NCBI RefSeq assembly: GCF_030770395.1
Contig: NZ_CP132480.1
Span: 5,570,519-5,624,944 of the forward strand
Length of the DNA: 54,426 nt
Direction of reading: 5' to 3'
Source of the DNA: Telluria beijingensis
GTDB taxonomy: Bacteria; Pseudomonadota; Gammaproteobacteria; Burkholderiales; Burkholderiaceae_D
Positions 36,269 to 44,721 of the stretch are shown piece by piece. The stretch's first letter is position 1. Every line of letters begins with the position of its first letter. A program made the translations under genes and the position numbers. A model generated the notes under the pieces. That model had not been told where the DNA came from, ran no database searches, and saw only the letters and a list, made by a program, of their open reading frames with translations.

Positions 36269-36775
36269 CTACCACAGCCGCTCGCCGCTGAGGTCGAGCC
36301 AGGTGAGATAAAGGCGCACGTCGAACTCGAGCTGGTGGTAGTCGGGCTCCATCCAGCAGCACAGCTTGTAGAACGCCTTGTCGTGGTCCTTCTCCTTGAG
36401 GTGGGCCAGTTCGTGCACGGCGATCATGCGCAGGAATGGGAGCGGGGCGTCGCGGAACAGGCTGGCGATGCGGATCTCGTGCTTGGCCTTCAGGCGCGCG
36501 CCCTGCACCCGCGAGATGGCCGTGTGCAGGCCCAGCGCGTGCTGGATCACCTGGATCTTGCTGTCGAAGGCGACCTTGGACACCGGCGCGGCCTGGCGCA
36601 GGTAGTCGTCCTTGAGCGCTTGCACATAGTCGTACAGCGCGCGGTCGGTGCGGATGCCGTGCGGCGCGGGATAGCGCCGGCGCAGCGTGTCGCCCAGGCG
36701 GTTCTGTTCGATCAGCCCGCTGACCTGGGCGCGCAGGGTGTCCGGGTAGGCGGTCAGGTATTTCAGGGTATGCAT
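36269..36775 (-). CDS. YgjP-like zinc metallopeptidase (DUF45)
   Basis: The 168-residue protein carries the zinc motif HELAHLKEKDHDKAF, with ligands H121, H125 and H131 and catalytic E122. The spacing is that of YgjP/M48-like and WLM proteins. There is no signal peptide or membrane helix, so it acts in the cytoplasm. A putative DNA-related or repair protease function is known for some eukaryotic relatives only. The start at MHTLKYLTAY is supported by reading through to conserved sequence. Confidence 0.85.
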   Translation of the reverse strand: MHTLKYLTAYPDTLRAQVSGLIEQNRLGDTLRRRYPAPHGIRTDRALYDYVQALKDDYLRQAAPVSKVAFDSKIQVIQHALGLHTAISRVQGARLKAKHEIRIASLFRDAPLPFLRMIAVHELAHLKEKDHDKAFYKLCCWMEPDYHQLEFDVRLYLTWLDLSGERLW

Positions 36776-36872
36776 AAGCCCGGCAATGTACCACAGGGCG
36801 GCAGCGCCGGCGCGGCGCGGCGCCGCTGCACAAGCGGCGCGCCGGCGTGCACTCGGATCAGCCGGCCAGCGG

Positions 36873-37217
36873 CTAGCTGTCCTCGCCCTGGCGGTTGCCC
36901 TTCTGCGCGGCTGCGGCTGCTGCCGCCGCGCGCTGGGCCGACTGGCGGCTCTCGCCGCCCTTGCGGCCGATGTCGGCCATGTGGGCCCGGTTGCGGCTCA
37001 CGGCCTCGCCGCCTTTCTGGCCGGCGCGGCGCGCTTCTTCTGAATCGAACTCGTGCGCCGTGCCTTTCTGGTGGGCGGCCTGGCCGCCCTTGCTGGCGAT
37101 TTCACGCTGCTGGTTCTGGTCCATCGCCGCGAAGCCGCGCTTCGCGGGCGGCCCGCTCTTCTGGGCATTGCCTTGACTGCCGCTGCTCTTGCCGCCGTTC
37201 TCCTTGCTGGTCGCCAT
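36873..37217 (-). CDS. KGG-repeat stress-type hydrophilic protein
   Basis: The 114-residue protein is very hydrophilic and carries three KGG units: EIASKGGQAAHQKG, RRAGQKGGEAVSRNR and DIGRKGGESRQ. This repeat is typical of stress-induced hydrophilin-like proteins (GsiB/YciG type). The C-terminus is a run of alanines followed by QKGNRQGEDS. It is probably unstructured and protective under desiccation or osmotic stress. Its upstream region contains a GGAGATCGAC ribosome site in the minus direction. Confidence 0.85.
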   Translation of the reverse strand: MATSKENGGKSSGSQGNAQKSGPPAKRGFAAMDQNQQREIASKGGQAAHQKGTAHEFDSEEARRAGQKGGEAVSRNRAHMADIGRKGGESRQSAQRAAAAAAAAQKGNRQGEDS

Positions 37218-37398
37218 GTCGATCTCCTTGTGCCCTGGGGGCTGTCGGTTGTAGAGGCCGTACGCCGTGCATGAACGCTCTTGGGGTCATTTCAGGCTGC
37301 GCTCGTGCGATTAGAGAAACGTGGTGAGCGTTAGTTCCGCCCCGTTGTCGGTCTCCACGCGGACGTACGCCGCGACCATGGACAGGCAACCAGATTCC

Positions 37399-38430
37399 TC
37401 AGGCGTCGGCCACCTTCAGCACCAGCTTGCCGAGGTTGCGGCCTTCGAACAGCATCAGGAGCGCCTGCGGGAACTGCTCGAAGCCGTCGACCACGTGTTC
37501 GTGGCTCTGGATCGATCCGGCCTGCAGCCATTCGCCGAGCTGGGCCACGGCCTCGGGATAGCGCGCCGCGTAGTCGAACACGATCATGCCTTCCATGCGC
37601 GCGCGGTTCACCAGCAGCGACAGGTAGTTGGCCGGGCCCTTGACCGCCTCGGTCGCGTTGTACTGCGAGATCGCGCCGCAGATGACGATGCGCGCCTTCA
37701 TGTTGATGCGGGTGAGGACGATGTCGAGGATCTCGCCGCCGACATTGTCGAAGTAGACGTCCACGCCCTGCGGACAGTGTTCCTTCAGCGCGACGGCCAC
37801 CTGGCCGGCCTTGTAGTCGATGCAGGCGTCGAAGCCAAGGCGGTCGACCACGAATGCGCACTTCTCTGCACCGCCGGCGATGCCGACCACGCGGCAGCCC
37901 ATCTGTTTCGCCACCTGGCCCACGGTCATGCCGACCGCGCCGGCCGCGCCCGACACCACCACCGTCTCGCCGGCCTTGGCCTGGCCGACTTCGCGCAGGC
38001 CGAAGTAGGCCGTCATGCCGGGCATGCCCAGCAGGTTCAGCCATGCGGTCAGGGGCGCTAGTTGCGGGTCGATCCGGGCCAGGTTGGCAATCTTGTCGTC
38101 GGCCGGGCCGGACCAGTAGCGCTGGATGCCGGTGGCGCCCATCACATGGTCGCCCACGGCAAAGCGCGGCGAGCGCGAGGCCACCACGACGCCCACGCCG
38201 CCGGCGCGCATGACCTCGCCGATCGCCACCGGGCGGATATACGATTTGCCCTCGTTCATCCAGCCGCGCATGGCGGGGTCGAGCGACAGGTACAGGACCT
38301 TGACCACGACCTCGCCGTCGGCAGGCTCGGGCACGGCCTGTTCGTGGAATTGCCAGTCTTCGCGCCTGGGCAGCCCGACCGGGCGCGCGGCGAGCAGGAA
38401 CTGCTGGTTCGGGGGGAAGGCATTGGTCAT
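37399..38430 (-). CDS. Zinc-free MDR family NADP-dependent oxidoreductase (CurA-like)
   Basis: The 343-residue medium-chain reductase lacks the structural and catalytic zinc cysteines and has the NADPH-binding GAAGAVGMTVGQVAK segment, plus YLSLDPAMRGWMNEGKSY and FDNVGGEILD typical of the PTGR/CurA/leukotriene-B4 dehydrogenase branch. It reduces double bonds of enones and related compounds. I place the start at 38430; an upstream in-frame extension has no family support. It is divergent from yaeQ. Confidence 0.9.
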   Translation of the reverse strand: MTNAFPPNQQFLLAARPVGLPRREDWQFHEQAVPEPADGEVVVKVLYLSLDPAMRGWMNEGKSYIRPVAIGEVMRAGGVGVVVASRSPRFAVGDHVMGATGIQRYWSGPADDKIANLARIDPQLAPLTAWLNLLGMPGMTAYFGLREVGQAKAGETVVVSGAAGAVGMTVGQVAKQMGCRVVGIAGGAEKCAFVVDRLGFDACIDYKAGQVAVALKEHCPQGVDVYFDNVGGEILDIVLTRINMKARIVICGAISQYNATEAVKGPANYLSLLVNRARMEGMIVFDYAARYPEAVAQLGEWLQAGSIQSHEHVVDGFEQFPQALLMLFEGRNLGKLVLKVADA

Positions 38431-38548
38431 CGCGGTCTCTCCATGATCGGGTTGGTCGACAAGTCTATACCGGCTGGCAGCCCGGCAGTCGCCGCGCATG
38501 CGACAATACCGGGTTTTCATCCACCATCACCTACAAGCGCACGCAATA

Positions 38549-39091
38549 ATGGCTATCAAAGCGACCATCTACAAGGCCGATCTGTCGATCGCCGACATGG
38601 ACCGGAACTATTACCAGGAACACGCCCTGACCATCGCCCGGCATCCATCCGAGACCGAAGAACGCGTGATGATCCGCGTGCTGGCCTTCGCCCTGCATGC
38701 CGATCCCGCGCTGGCCTATGGCAAGGACTTGTTCGACGTCGAGGAACCGGCCTTGTGGCTGAAGGACCTGACCGGCGCGATCCAGACCTGGATCGAGGTC
38801 GGCCAGCCGGACGAGAAGCGCCTGCTGAAGGCCGCCGGGCGTTCCGAAAAAGTGGTGGTGTACAGCTATAGCGCGACCAGCGGCATCTGGTTCAAGGGAT
38901 TGGCGAACAAGATCGAGCGCGCGAAGAATGTCAGCGTGATCAACATCCCGGCCGAGATCAGCGCCCAGTTGGCGAAGATGGCAAGCCGCTCGATGCAGCT
39001 GCAATGCACGATCCAGGACGGCCAGGTGTGGCTGACCGACGGCACCGACACGGTGCTGGTCGAGCGCGAAGTGCTGCGCGGCGCCCTGTAA
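38549..39091 (+). CDS. yaeQ: YaeQ family protein
   Basis: The 180-residue protein begins MAIKATIYKADLSIADMDRN, the conserved YaeQ N-terminus, and continues with ERVMIRVLAFALHAD, DLFDVEEPALWLKDLTG and a C-terminal half with the WLTDGTDTVLVE strand pair. It has a restriction-endonuclease-like (PD-(D/E)XK) fold by family knowledge. In E. coli it can suppress the haemolysin defect of rfaH mutants; its biochemical function is not established. The start has no strong ribosome site. Confidence 0.92.
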   Translation: MAIKATIYKADLSIADMDRNYYQEHALTIARHPSETEERVMIRVLAFALHADPALAYGKDLFDVEEPALWLKDLTGAIQTWIEVGQPDEKRLLKAAGRSEKVVVYSYSATSGIWFKGLANKIERAKNVSVINIPAEISAQLAKMASRSMQLQCTIQDGQVWLTDGTDTVLVEREVLRGAL

Positions 39092-39116
39092 GGCGCGCCG
39101 CGATACTACCGGGCTC

Positions 39117-39893
39117 TTAGTTCGGCGCGCCGCCCAGCCGGCGCGCTTCGCCCGAGCCGGCTACCGAACGGCGCAGCTGCGGGTCGCCGTAGTAGTTGAC
39201 GTCGCCCGAGCCGGCGATCGACATGCTCAGCTCGTTCCTGGCCCAGACCGTCACATCGCCCGAACCGGCCACGCTGACGCTGGCGCTATCGGCCGCGACC
39301 TTGCCCAGGTCGACATTGCCCGAACCGCCGATCGAGACCGACACGTCGCGCGTCTTGCCGCCATTGGCGCGGAAGTCGCCGCTGCCGCCGACGCTGATCG
39401 AAACCCTGTCCGATTCCAGGCTGGCGACCCGGATCTTGCCCGAGCCGCCCAGGTTGAAGCGCAGGGTCGGCGCGCGCAGCGCCTCGGCGTCGATGGTGCC
39501 CGAGCCGCCCAGCGACAGGCGTTCGATCTGGCGCGCGTTGACGACGATCTTCATGGTGCGTGCGCGCAAATTCATATTGCGCTTGGTGGGGCGGATGCGC
39601 AGCACGCCGTCGTCGACCTCGGTCTCGATCAGGCGCTGCAGGTTGTCGTCGGTCTCGATCGTGATGCCTTCGGTATTGCCCATGCGCAGTTCGACCTGGG
39701 CCGGCAACTCGAGCGAGATGCCGCGGAAGTGTTCGACCTGCCGGCTCTGGCGCGTCACGCTGCCGTTGCCCTCGACTTTCTCGCCGCCGAAGGGCCAGGC
39801 CATGGCGGGCGCCGGGGCGGCGGCGCAGGCGAGGGTGGCGGCCAGCAGCAGGGTGCGTACGGCGAACGATGGCTTGAAGGCGTGGATGTTCAT
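39117..39893 (-). CDS. GIN-domain (DUF2807) exported protein
   Basis: The ATG at 39893, with GAGGAG upstream, gives 258 residues. A signal peptide (LLLAATLACAAAPAPAMA) is followed by a head GIN domain. Its beta-helix-like strands repeat GGSGTIDAE, GGSGKIRVA, GGSGDFRAN, GGSGNVDLG, AGSGDVTVW and AGSGDVNYY at about 20-residue spacing. The regular G-S-G turns indicate a right-handed beta-solenoid. The C-terminus ends in SVAGSGEARRLGGAPN. The family function is unknown; it is probably periplasmic. Confidence 0.88.
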   Translation of the reverse strand: MNIHAFKPSFAVRTLLLAATLACAAAPAPAMAWPFGGEKVEGNGSVTRQSRQVEHFRGISLELPAQVELRMGNTEGITIETDDNLQRLIETEVDDGVLRIRPTKRNMNLRARTMKIVVNARQIERLSLGGSGTIDAEALRAPTLRFNLGGSGKIRVASLESDRVSISVGGSGDFRANGGKTRDVSVSIGGSGNVDLGKVAADSASVSVAGSGDVTVWARNELSMSIAGSGDVNYYGDPQLRRSVAGSGEARRLGGAPN

Positions 39894-40074
39894 GGGTGAC
39901 TCCTCGTGGATTATTCGAATTGTGTTCATCCTAGCCGGGCGCGCGCCCGCGCCCGGGGCGTTTGCGACGGATTGCAGGCTGCCGGGGATGAAATGCATGA
40001 GCACGCGACCGGCCGGTCCGACGCAGCGCCGCGCAATGCACTAGAATCGTGCGTTTTTCGGTAGGGACAGGCAT

Positions 40075-40557
40075 ATGAACCTGATTTTATTGGCCGCCGC
40101 CTTCTGCATCGGCATCGCGATGTCGGCCCAGGCCGCGGTGAACAGCCAGCTGGCCCATTCGATCGGCGCCAATTCGGTGATGGCGGCGCTGATCTCGTTC
40201 AGCTGCGGCACGGTGGTGCTGCTGGCGATGGCGCTGGCCAAGGGCGGCGTGGCCGGTTTTGGTGCGACGCTGGCGGCGCTGCCGTCGCAGCCGGCCTGGA
40301 AATTCCTGGGCGGCTTCCTGGGGGCGGCCTTCGTGTTCGGCACCGTGTTCCTGGCGCCGCGCATCGGCCTCTTGACGCTGGTGGTGCTGGTGATTGCCGG
40401 GCAGCTGCTCAGCTCGATTGCCATCGACCACTTTGGGCTGATCAATATGGCAACGCGCAAGGTGTCCGCCGTGCGCCTGGCCGGGGCGCTGATCGTGGTC
40501 GTCGGTGTGACGGTGACCGTGTTCGGCGACCGCATTGTTGCGAACATGTCACGCTGA
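40075..40557 (+). CDS. YdcZ/DUF606 family membrane protein
   Basis: The 160-residue protein has about five membrane helices, starting LLAAAFCIGIAMSAQAAVNS and including AFVFGTVFLAPRIGLLTLVV and LVIAGQLLSS. The AAVNSQLAHSIGANS loop and FGLI sequence are typical of YdcZ-type half-size DMT transporters. Two such proteins often pair to form one transporter; only one copy is visible here. Substrate unknown. Confidence 0.85.
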   Translation: MNLILLAAAFCIGIAMSAQAAVNSQLAHSIGANSVMAALISFSCGTVVLLAMALAKGGVAGFGATLAALPSQPAWKFLGGFLGAAFVFGTVFLAPRIGLLTLVVLVIAGQLLSSIAIDHFGLINMATRKVSAVRLAGALIVVVGVTVTVFGDRIVANMSR

Positions 40558-40627
40558 CGATATTTTTACTTTGGTGCAACATTCCAGTTCTATAATGGCT
40601 GGAATTCGATCCTTTGCCCAGCACCAG

Positions 40628-41749
40628 ATGGAATACCACCAGTCCTCGCAGATCCCGACCCTCTCGTACATCGAAAACGAAGACCATCCGGTGTTCGAGA
40701 CCCTGGTGCAGCAAATCCTGCACCTGCTCAATTCGAAGCTGGTGTTCTCGGACATCCTCATTCACCAGAACAGCCCGCTGATGCTGCGCCAGCCGAAGGG
40801 CCTGGTGGCGGTGACCGATTCGCCGATCACGAAGGAAGAGCTGGAAGAATTCTTCGACGTGATCGAGCCGAACTGGCAGCAGCGGATCGCCTCGCGCGCC
40901 TTCGACCGCTCGATCGACCTGCACACGGCGCGCATCCGCGCCAACTGCTTCCGCTTCCAGGGCGGCAAGCGGATCGGCTGCGTGATCCGGCGCTTCCCGA
41001 AGGAGCCGCTGGCGCTGGCCGATCTCGGCCTGTGGGACGACGAGCGCGAATTCGCGCGCCTGACCAGCGGCCTGGTCCTGATCATCGGCGACACCTGCCA
41101 GGGCAAGTCGACCACCATCGCCTCGATCCTGGACGAAATCAACCGCCAGCGCTCGGGCCACATCATCACCATCGAGGACCCGGTCGAGACCCTGATCCCG
41201 CAGCGCAAGTGCATCGTCACCCAGCGCGAGGTAGGCGAGGATGGCGACGTCGAGAGCTATTACCTGGGCGCGCTGGATGCGCTGCGCGAACGGCCGGACG
41301 TGATCGTGATCGGCGAGATCCGCGATGCCCAGACCGCGCAGGAGGCGCTGGCGCTGGCCGAATCGGGGCCGCTGGTGCTGGCGACGCTGCACGCGCGTTC
41401 GACCGAGCTCGGCTTGCAGAAGATGCTGAGGTTGCTGGGGAATTCCGACGCTCAGGCGCAGGCATTGGCGCATGCGCTGCGTGGCGTGTTGTGCCAGGCC
41501 CTGCTGCCGTCGGTCGAGGGCAATCGCTACTATCTGGCCACCGAATGCCTGACCCCGAGTCCGGCGGTCGTGCGCATGCTCGAGAACGGCGACCTGGGCG
41601 GCATCCGGGCCCAGATGAACAAGGGGATCGATGCCGGCTGCCATACGATGAACGCCTCGCTCGAGGGCTTGCTGGCGGCGCACAAGGTGCGGGTCGAGGA
41701 TGCGCGCAATGCCACGACTGACCGGGTGGCGTTCGCGGACATGGTCTGA
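40628..41749 (+). CDS. Orphan PilT/PilU-like type IV pilus ATPase with an unusual Walker A
   Basis: The 373-residue secretion-ATPase has an N-terminal PAS-like half and a RecA half with Walker A GDTCQGKST, Asp box TIEDPVETL, Walker B VIVIGEIRD and His box ATLHARS. This layout is that of the retraction ATPases PilT/PilU that power pilus disassembly. PilT normally reads GPTGSGKST; the loop here has D, C and Q instead, although K-S-T is kept. It is not beside other pilus genes. The start is uncertain: 40628 and 40595 are both ATGs without ribosome sites. TATAAT at 40591-40596 overlaps the earlier ATG, and if used as a -10 box it would favour 40628. Confidence 0.85.
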   Translation: MEYHQSSQIPTLSYIENEDHPVFETLVQQILHLLNSKLVFSDILIHQNSPLMLRQPKGLVAVTDSPITKEELEEFFDVIEPNWQQRIASRAFDRSIDLHTARIRANCFRFQGGKRIGCVIRRFPKEPLALADLGLWDDEREFARLTSGLVLIIGDTCQGKSTTIASILDEINRQRSGHIITIEDPVETLIPQRKCIVTQREVGEDGDVESYYLGALDALRERPDVIVIGEIRDAQTAQEALALAESGPLVLATLHARSTELGLQKMLRLLGNSDAQAQALAHALRGVLCQALLPSVEGNRYYLATECLTPSPAVVRMLENGDLGGIRAQMNKGIDAGCHTMNASLEGLLAAHKVRVEDARNATTDRVAFADMV

Positions 41750-41869
41750 TCGATCCGGAAGCCGCGACGTTCGCTTGCAGCAGGCAGGATTGTGCTCAGT
41801 ACGGTTTCAGTCGACAAGCAAACTTAGCCTCGGTGGCCGGATGAGCACTAAACGCATTTATCCAGAAAC

Positions 41870-41971
41870 ATGAAAAAATCGCTGGTGGCAGTTCTTCTAT
41901 TGGCAAGCGTCCTCGCCTTCGCTGTCGGGGTAAAAGGGGGGTGGCAATGGGACAAACCTATTTCGGCATGA
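41870..41971 (+). CDS. Possible 33-residue membrane peptide
   Basis: ATG at 41870 to TGA at 41971 encodes a KK-starting peptide with a single hydrophobic stretch (LVAVLLLASVLAFAVGV) and a short polar tail ending in WQWDKPISA. Composition is that of a small membrane peptide or a lone signal sequence. The ribosome site is poor. It sits in the low-GC pocket after the PilT-like gene. Evidence is only length and composition. Confidence 0.35.
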   Translation: MKKSLVAVLLLASVLAFAVGVKGGWQWDKPISA

Positions 41972-42014
41972 AGGAAGCGCCAACCGCAAGACGTTGATGC
42001 GCCACTTTACTGGC

Positions 42015-42626
42015 CTAGTCAAACGACATCGCAAATACGCCGTTTTCAAGCCGTTGCAGCCGACCCGTGCGAGGTGTGTTCTTATCCAGGCGAAGTACAG
42101 TCCATAGACCATGCGGCGATAGGGTCAGGCCCGGCGTTTGCAGGTCCCTGGCTCCATATTTCCTGTCCAGCGATTCGGGATCGGCGATGACATCCCCTAC
42201 CTGATTGAATGCGCCAGCGATTGCCAGCATCAAGTCCCGGTCCTGCGCAACGAAATCAGCCAGCCTGAAGGCCAGACAATTTTTCTGGCTCGGTTTGCAG
42301 CCGATTTTTCTGTCGACAACTTGATAAAGCATGCACTCCTGATTCAGGAAACTTTCTGCGCCCTGGCCGTTCGCGCACAGAGGGCGGTGAACAATTTTGG
42401 CGTGAAATGAAGCTGGGAAGCGTTCCGAGTACGAGAGGCCGTATCGCTGGTGCTGATAGTCGAGATAGCTTCTGCGCGCAGTCTTGTCAGTCACGACCTC
42501 AGTCAGGACATCGAGGAAAGCCATGCCCACCAATACAGGGTCCTTGGCTGAGGAATGCGCATGCGCGGCAACGACCAGGCCGTACATGAAAACAATGGCA
42601 GTAAAATACGCTTTGTGGATTTTCAT
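42015..42626 (-). CDS. Secreted protein of unknown function in a low-GC pocket
   Basis: The protein has 203 residues with a signal peptide (YFTAIVFMYGLVVAAHA). The mature part has four cysteines (PLCANG, NQECMLY, KIGCKPSQKNC), probably two disulphides, and no family I recognise. GC content here is clearly lower than in adjacent genes and codon choice is less GC-biased, suggesting later acquisition. It ends in NGVFAMSFD. It is followed on the same strand by the cytochrome genes upstream, separated by only about 20 bases from the stop at 42646. Confidence 0.65.
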   Translation of the reverse strand: MKIHKAYFTAIVFMYGLVVAAHAHSSAKDPVLVGMAFLDVLTEVVTDKTARRSYLDYQHQRYGLSYSERFPASFHAKIVHRPLCANGQGAESFLNQECMLYQVVDRKIGCKPSQKNCLAFRLADFVAQDRDLMLAIAGAFNQVGDVIADPESLDRKYGARDLQTPGLTLSPHGLWTVLRLDKNTPRTGRLQRLENGVFAMSFD

Positions 42627-42645
42627 GACGATCCCTGCGCCGGCC

Positions 42646-43914
42646 TCAGTCGCCCATCGTCGCGCGATAGCGGTTCACCTCGACCGCAGTCACCGGCGGC
42701 GCCGCATTGCCCCAGCTGTTCCGGATCCAGCTCAGCACCGCCGCCACCTGCGCATCGTCCAGTTCATGTCCAAAGGGCGGCATGCCATACGGGCGCGGAT
42801 TGCCCTTCGTCCCCGGCGGGAAGCCGCCATTGACCGTCATCCGGATCGCATTCACGGCCGGCGTCAAGGTCACGGCGCGGTTGCCGGCCAGCGGCGGATA
42901 GGCCGGCAGCTTGCCCCGGCCATCGTCGCCATGGCATTGCGCGCAGCTGGCCGCGTAGATGCGGCCACCCTCGGCCAGTACCTGTTCGCTGGCGGGCGGC
43001 ACGCGCGCCGGCTTCGGCGCCGGCGTGGCAGGTAGCGATTGCAGATAGCTCGCCATCGCCCCCAGGTCGTCCTGCGTCAGGTGCTGCAGGCTGCGCGCCA
43101 CCACTTCGGCCATCGGCCCGGTGGCCGAGCCGCGCGGCGAGATGCCGGTGCCGAGCAAGGCCACGATGTGTTCCCGCTTCCAGTCTCCCAGGCCGGCTTC
43201 GCTGCCTGACGTGAGCGACGGCGCATACCAGCCCAGCGTGGGAATCAGGCCGCCATCGAGTTCATCGCCGTTGGCGCCGAACTGGTTGCGTGTGCTGTGA
43301 CAGGCGCTGCAATGCCCCAGGCCCTCGACCAGGTAGGCGCCGCGGTTCCACTCCGCACCACGCGCCGGCTGTGTGTCGATCACGCCGGGCTTGAAGTAGA
43401 GCAGCCGCCAACCGGCCAGCAGTACCTGGCTGTCGTAGGGGAAGCCCAGTTCGTGCGGCCGGTTCGGCTGGCGCTGCGGCGCCAGGCTTTTGAAATATGC
43501 GTACAGCGCATCCGAATCGTCGCGCGTGACTTTCGTGTAGTTCGTGTAGGGGAAGGCCGGATACAGCAGCCGGCCATCCTTCGCGATGCCGTTGTGCAGG
43601 GCGTTCCAGAAGTCGTCCGCGCTCCAGGCGCCGATGCCGGTATCGACGTCGGGCGTCAGGTTCGGTCCATAAAAGCGTCCGAACGGCGTGTCGAGCGCGC
43701 GCCCGCCGGCATAGGCCACGCCGCCGCGCGCCGTGTGGCAGGCGATGCAGTCGCCGGCGCGCGCCAGGTAGGCGCCGCGTTCGATATTGGCGGCGGTTGG
43801 CGCATGGGCCTGCGCCGAACTCGATGGGATATGTTCGGCGCGCGGCCAGGCCAGCGCCACCGCAGCCAGCACCACGATCAAGAGGGCGAGGAGGGCAAGG
43901 CGGGCGGTCTTCAT
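42646..43914 (-). CDS. Triheme cytochrome c (alcohol/aldehyde dehydrogenase cytochrome subunit type)
   Basis: The 422-residue periplasmic electron carrier has an N-terminal membrane anchor or signal (LALLALLIVVLAAVALA) and three CxxCH heme sites: CIACH at 56-60, CSACH at 202-206 and CAQCH at 324-328. The order and spacing match the triheme subunit II of membrane alcohol and aldehyde dehydrogenases. No dehydrogenase subunit is adjacent. Its start overlaps the end of the diheme cytochrome gene by four bases, so the two are made together and probably pass electrons to quinone or to an oxidase. Confidence 0.92.
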   Translation of the reverse strand: MKTARLALLALLIVVLAAVALAWPRAEHIPSSSAQAHAPTAANIERGAYLARAGDCIACHTARGGVAYAGGRALDTPFGRFYGPNLTPDVDTGIGAWSADDFWNALHNGIAKDGRLLYPAFPYTNYTKVTRDDSDALYAYFKSLAPQRQPNRPHELGFPYDSQVLLAGWRLLYFKPGVIDTQPARGAEWNRGAYLVEGLGHCSACHSTRNQFGANGDELDGGLIPTLGWYAPSLTSGSEAGLGDWKREHIVALLGTGISPRGSATGPMAEVVARSLQHLTQDDLGAMASYLQSLPATPAPKPARVPPASEQVLAEGGRIYAASCAQCHGDDGRGKLPAYPPLAGNRAVTLTPAVNAIRMTVNGGFPPGTKGNPRPYGMPPFGHELDDAQVAAVLSWIRNSWGNAAPPVTAVEVNRYRATMGD

Positions 43915-44630
43915 CGCGCCTCCGGATCGCTGCCGCAGGCCAGCGGCAGCGGCCGCGCGATCGATTCCGCCGGCCGCGCATCCTGCGGCATCGGCTGCGC
44001 CGCCAGCCAGCCCGAGACGGCGGCGACCTCGTCCAGCGACATCCGCGCGGTGATGTCGGCCATGCAGTCCGGCGCATGCGCGCGCCGCACCTTGTTGCGC
44101 CAGCCGCCGAACTGCGCGTTGACGTAGTCGCGCGGCAGGCCGAGCAGGCCCGGGATATTCGGCTGCACGCCGGTCAGGCGCGCGCCGTGGCAGGCGATGC
44201 AGGCCGGGATCCTGCGCGCGGCGTCGCCTTCATGCACCAGCTGGCGCCCGCGTTCCAGCGCCGCGGCCGGCAGCCCCGGGGGCTGCGCCGGCAGCACGGT
44301 CGGCGGCAGGGCGGCGAAGTGTTTGGCGATCTCGCGCAGGTAGTCGTCCGGCAGGTGGTCGACCAGGTAGGTCATCAGGGGATACTGGCGCCGGCCGTCG
44401 CGAAAGTTGAGCAGCTGGTGGTACAGGTAGCCGGCCGGTTTGCCGCCCAGGCGAGGATAGAAGCTGTCGTTGACCGGATTGCCGCGCGCATCGACCCGCG
44501 CATGGCAGGTGGCGCAGGCCAGCAGGCGCTGGTCGAGGGTGTCGGGAACGGTTTGCGGCGCCGCCGTGGCCGTGCAGGCGAACAGGCCAACCAGGGCAAG
44601 GAGGGACAGGCGAAGGCTGCGTGATCTCAT
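43911..44630 (-). CDS. Diheme cytochrome c
   Basis: The 239-residue protein has a signal peptide (LSLLALVGLFACTATAA) and two heme sites, CATCH at 39-43 and CIACH at 144-148, each in a cytochrome c domain with a distal methionine candidate (YPLMTYL and ARMSLDE). It is first in the pair with the triheme cytochrome. The short Arg-rich start and ACTATAA make a cleaved signal likely. It would act as the electron entry or exit partner of the triheme protein. Confidence 0.9.
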   Translation of the reverse strand: MRSRSLRLSLLALVGLFACTATAAPQTVPDTLDQRLLACATCHARVDARGNPVNDSFYPRLGGKPAGYLYHQLLNFRDGRRQYPLMTYLVDHLPDDYLREIAKHFAALPPTVLPAQPPGLPAAALERGRQLVHEGDAARRIPACIACHGARLTGVQPNIPGLLGLPRDYVNAQFGGWRNKVRRAHAPDCMADITARMSLDEVAAVSGWLAAQPMPQDARPAESIARPLPLACGSDPEAR

Positions 44631-44721
44631 GGACTCCCACCGGCATCGACGATGCTGGTCATGATATCGCGAATTGATGAGCCGGAACTCCCTCTTTCGG
44701 TGCGCATCTACCCAGGGTGGG

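Noticed and set aside
39092..39131. Two GGCGCGCC sequences between yaeQ and the GIN-domain gene as a bidirectional terminator
   Set aside because: No T tract follows on either strand and the motif is self-complementary, so pairing between the two copies is not more likely than chance.
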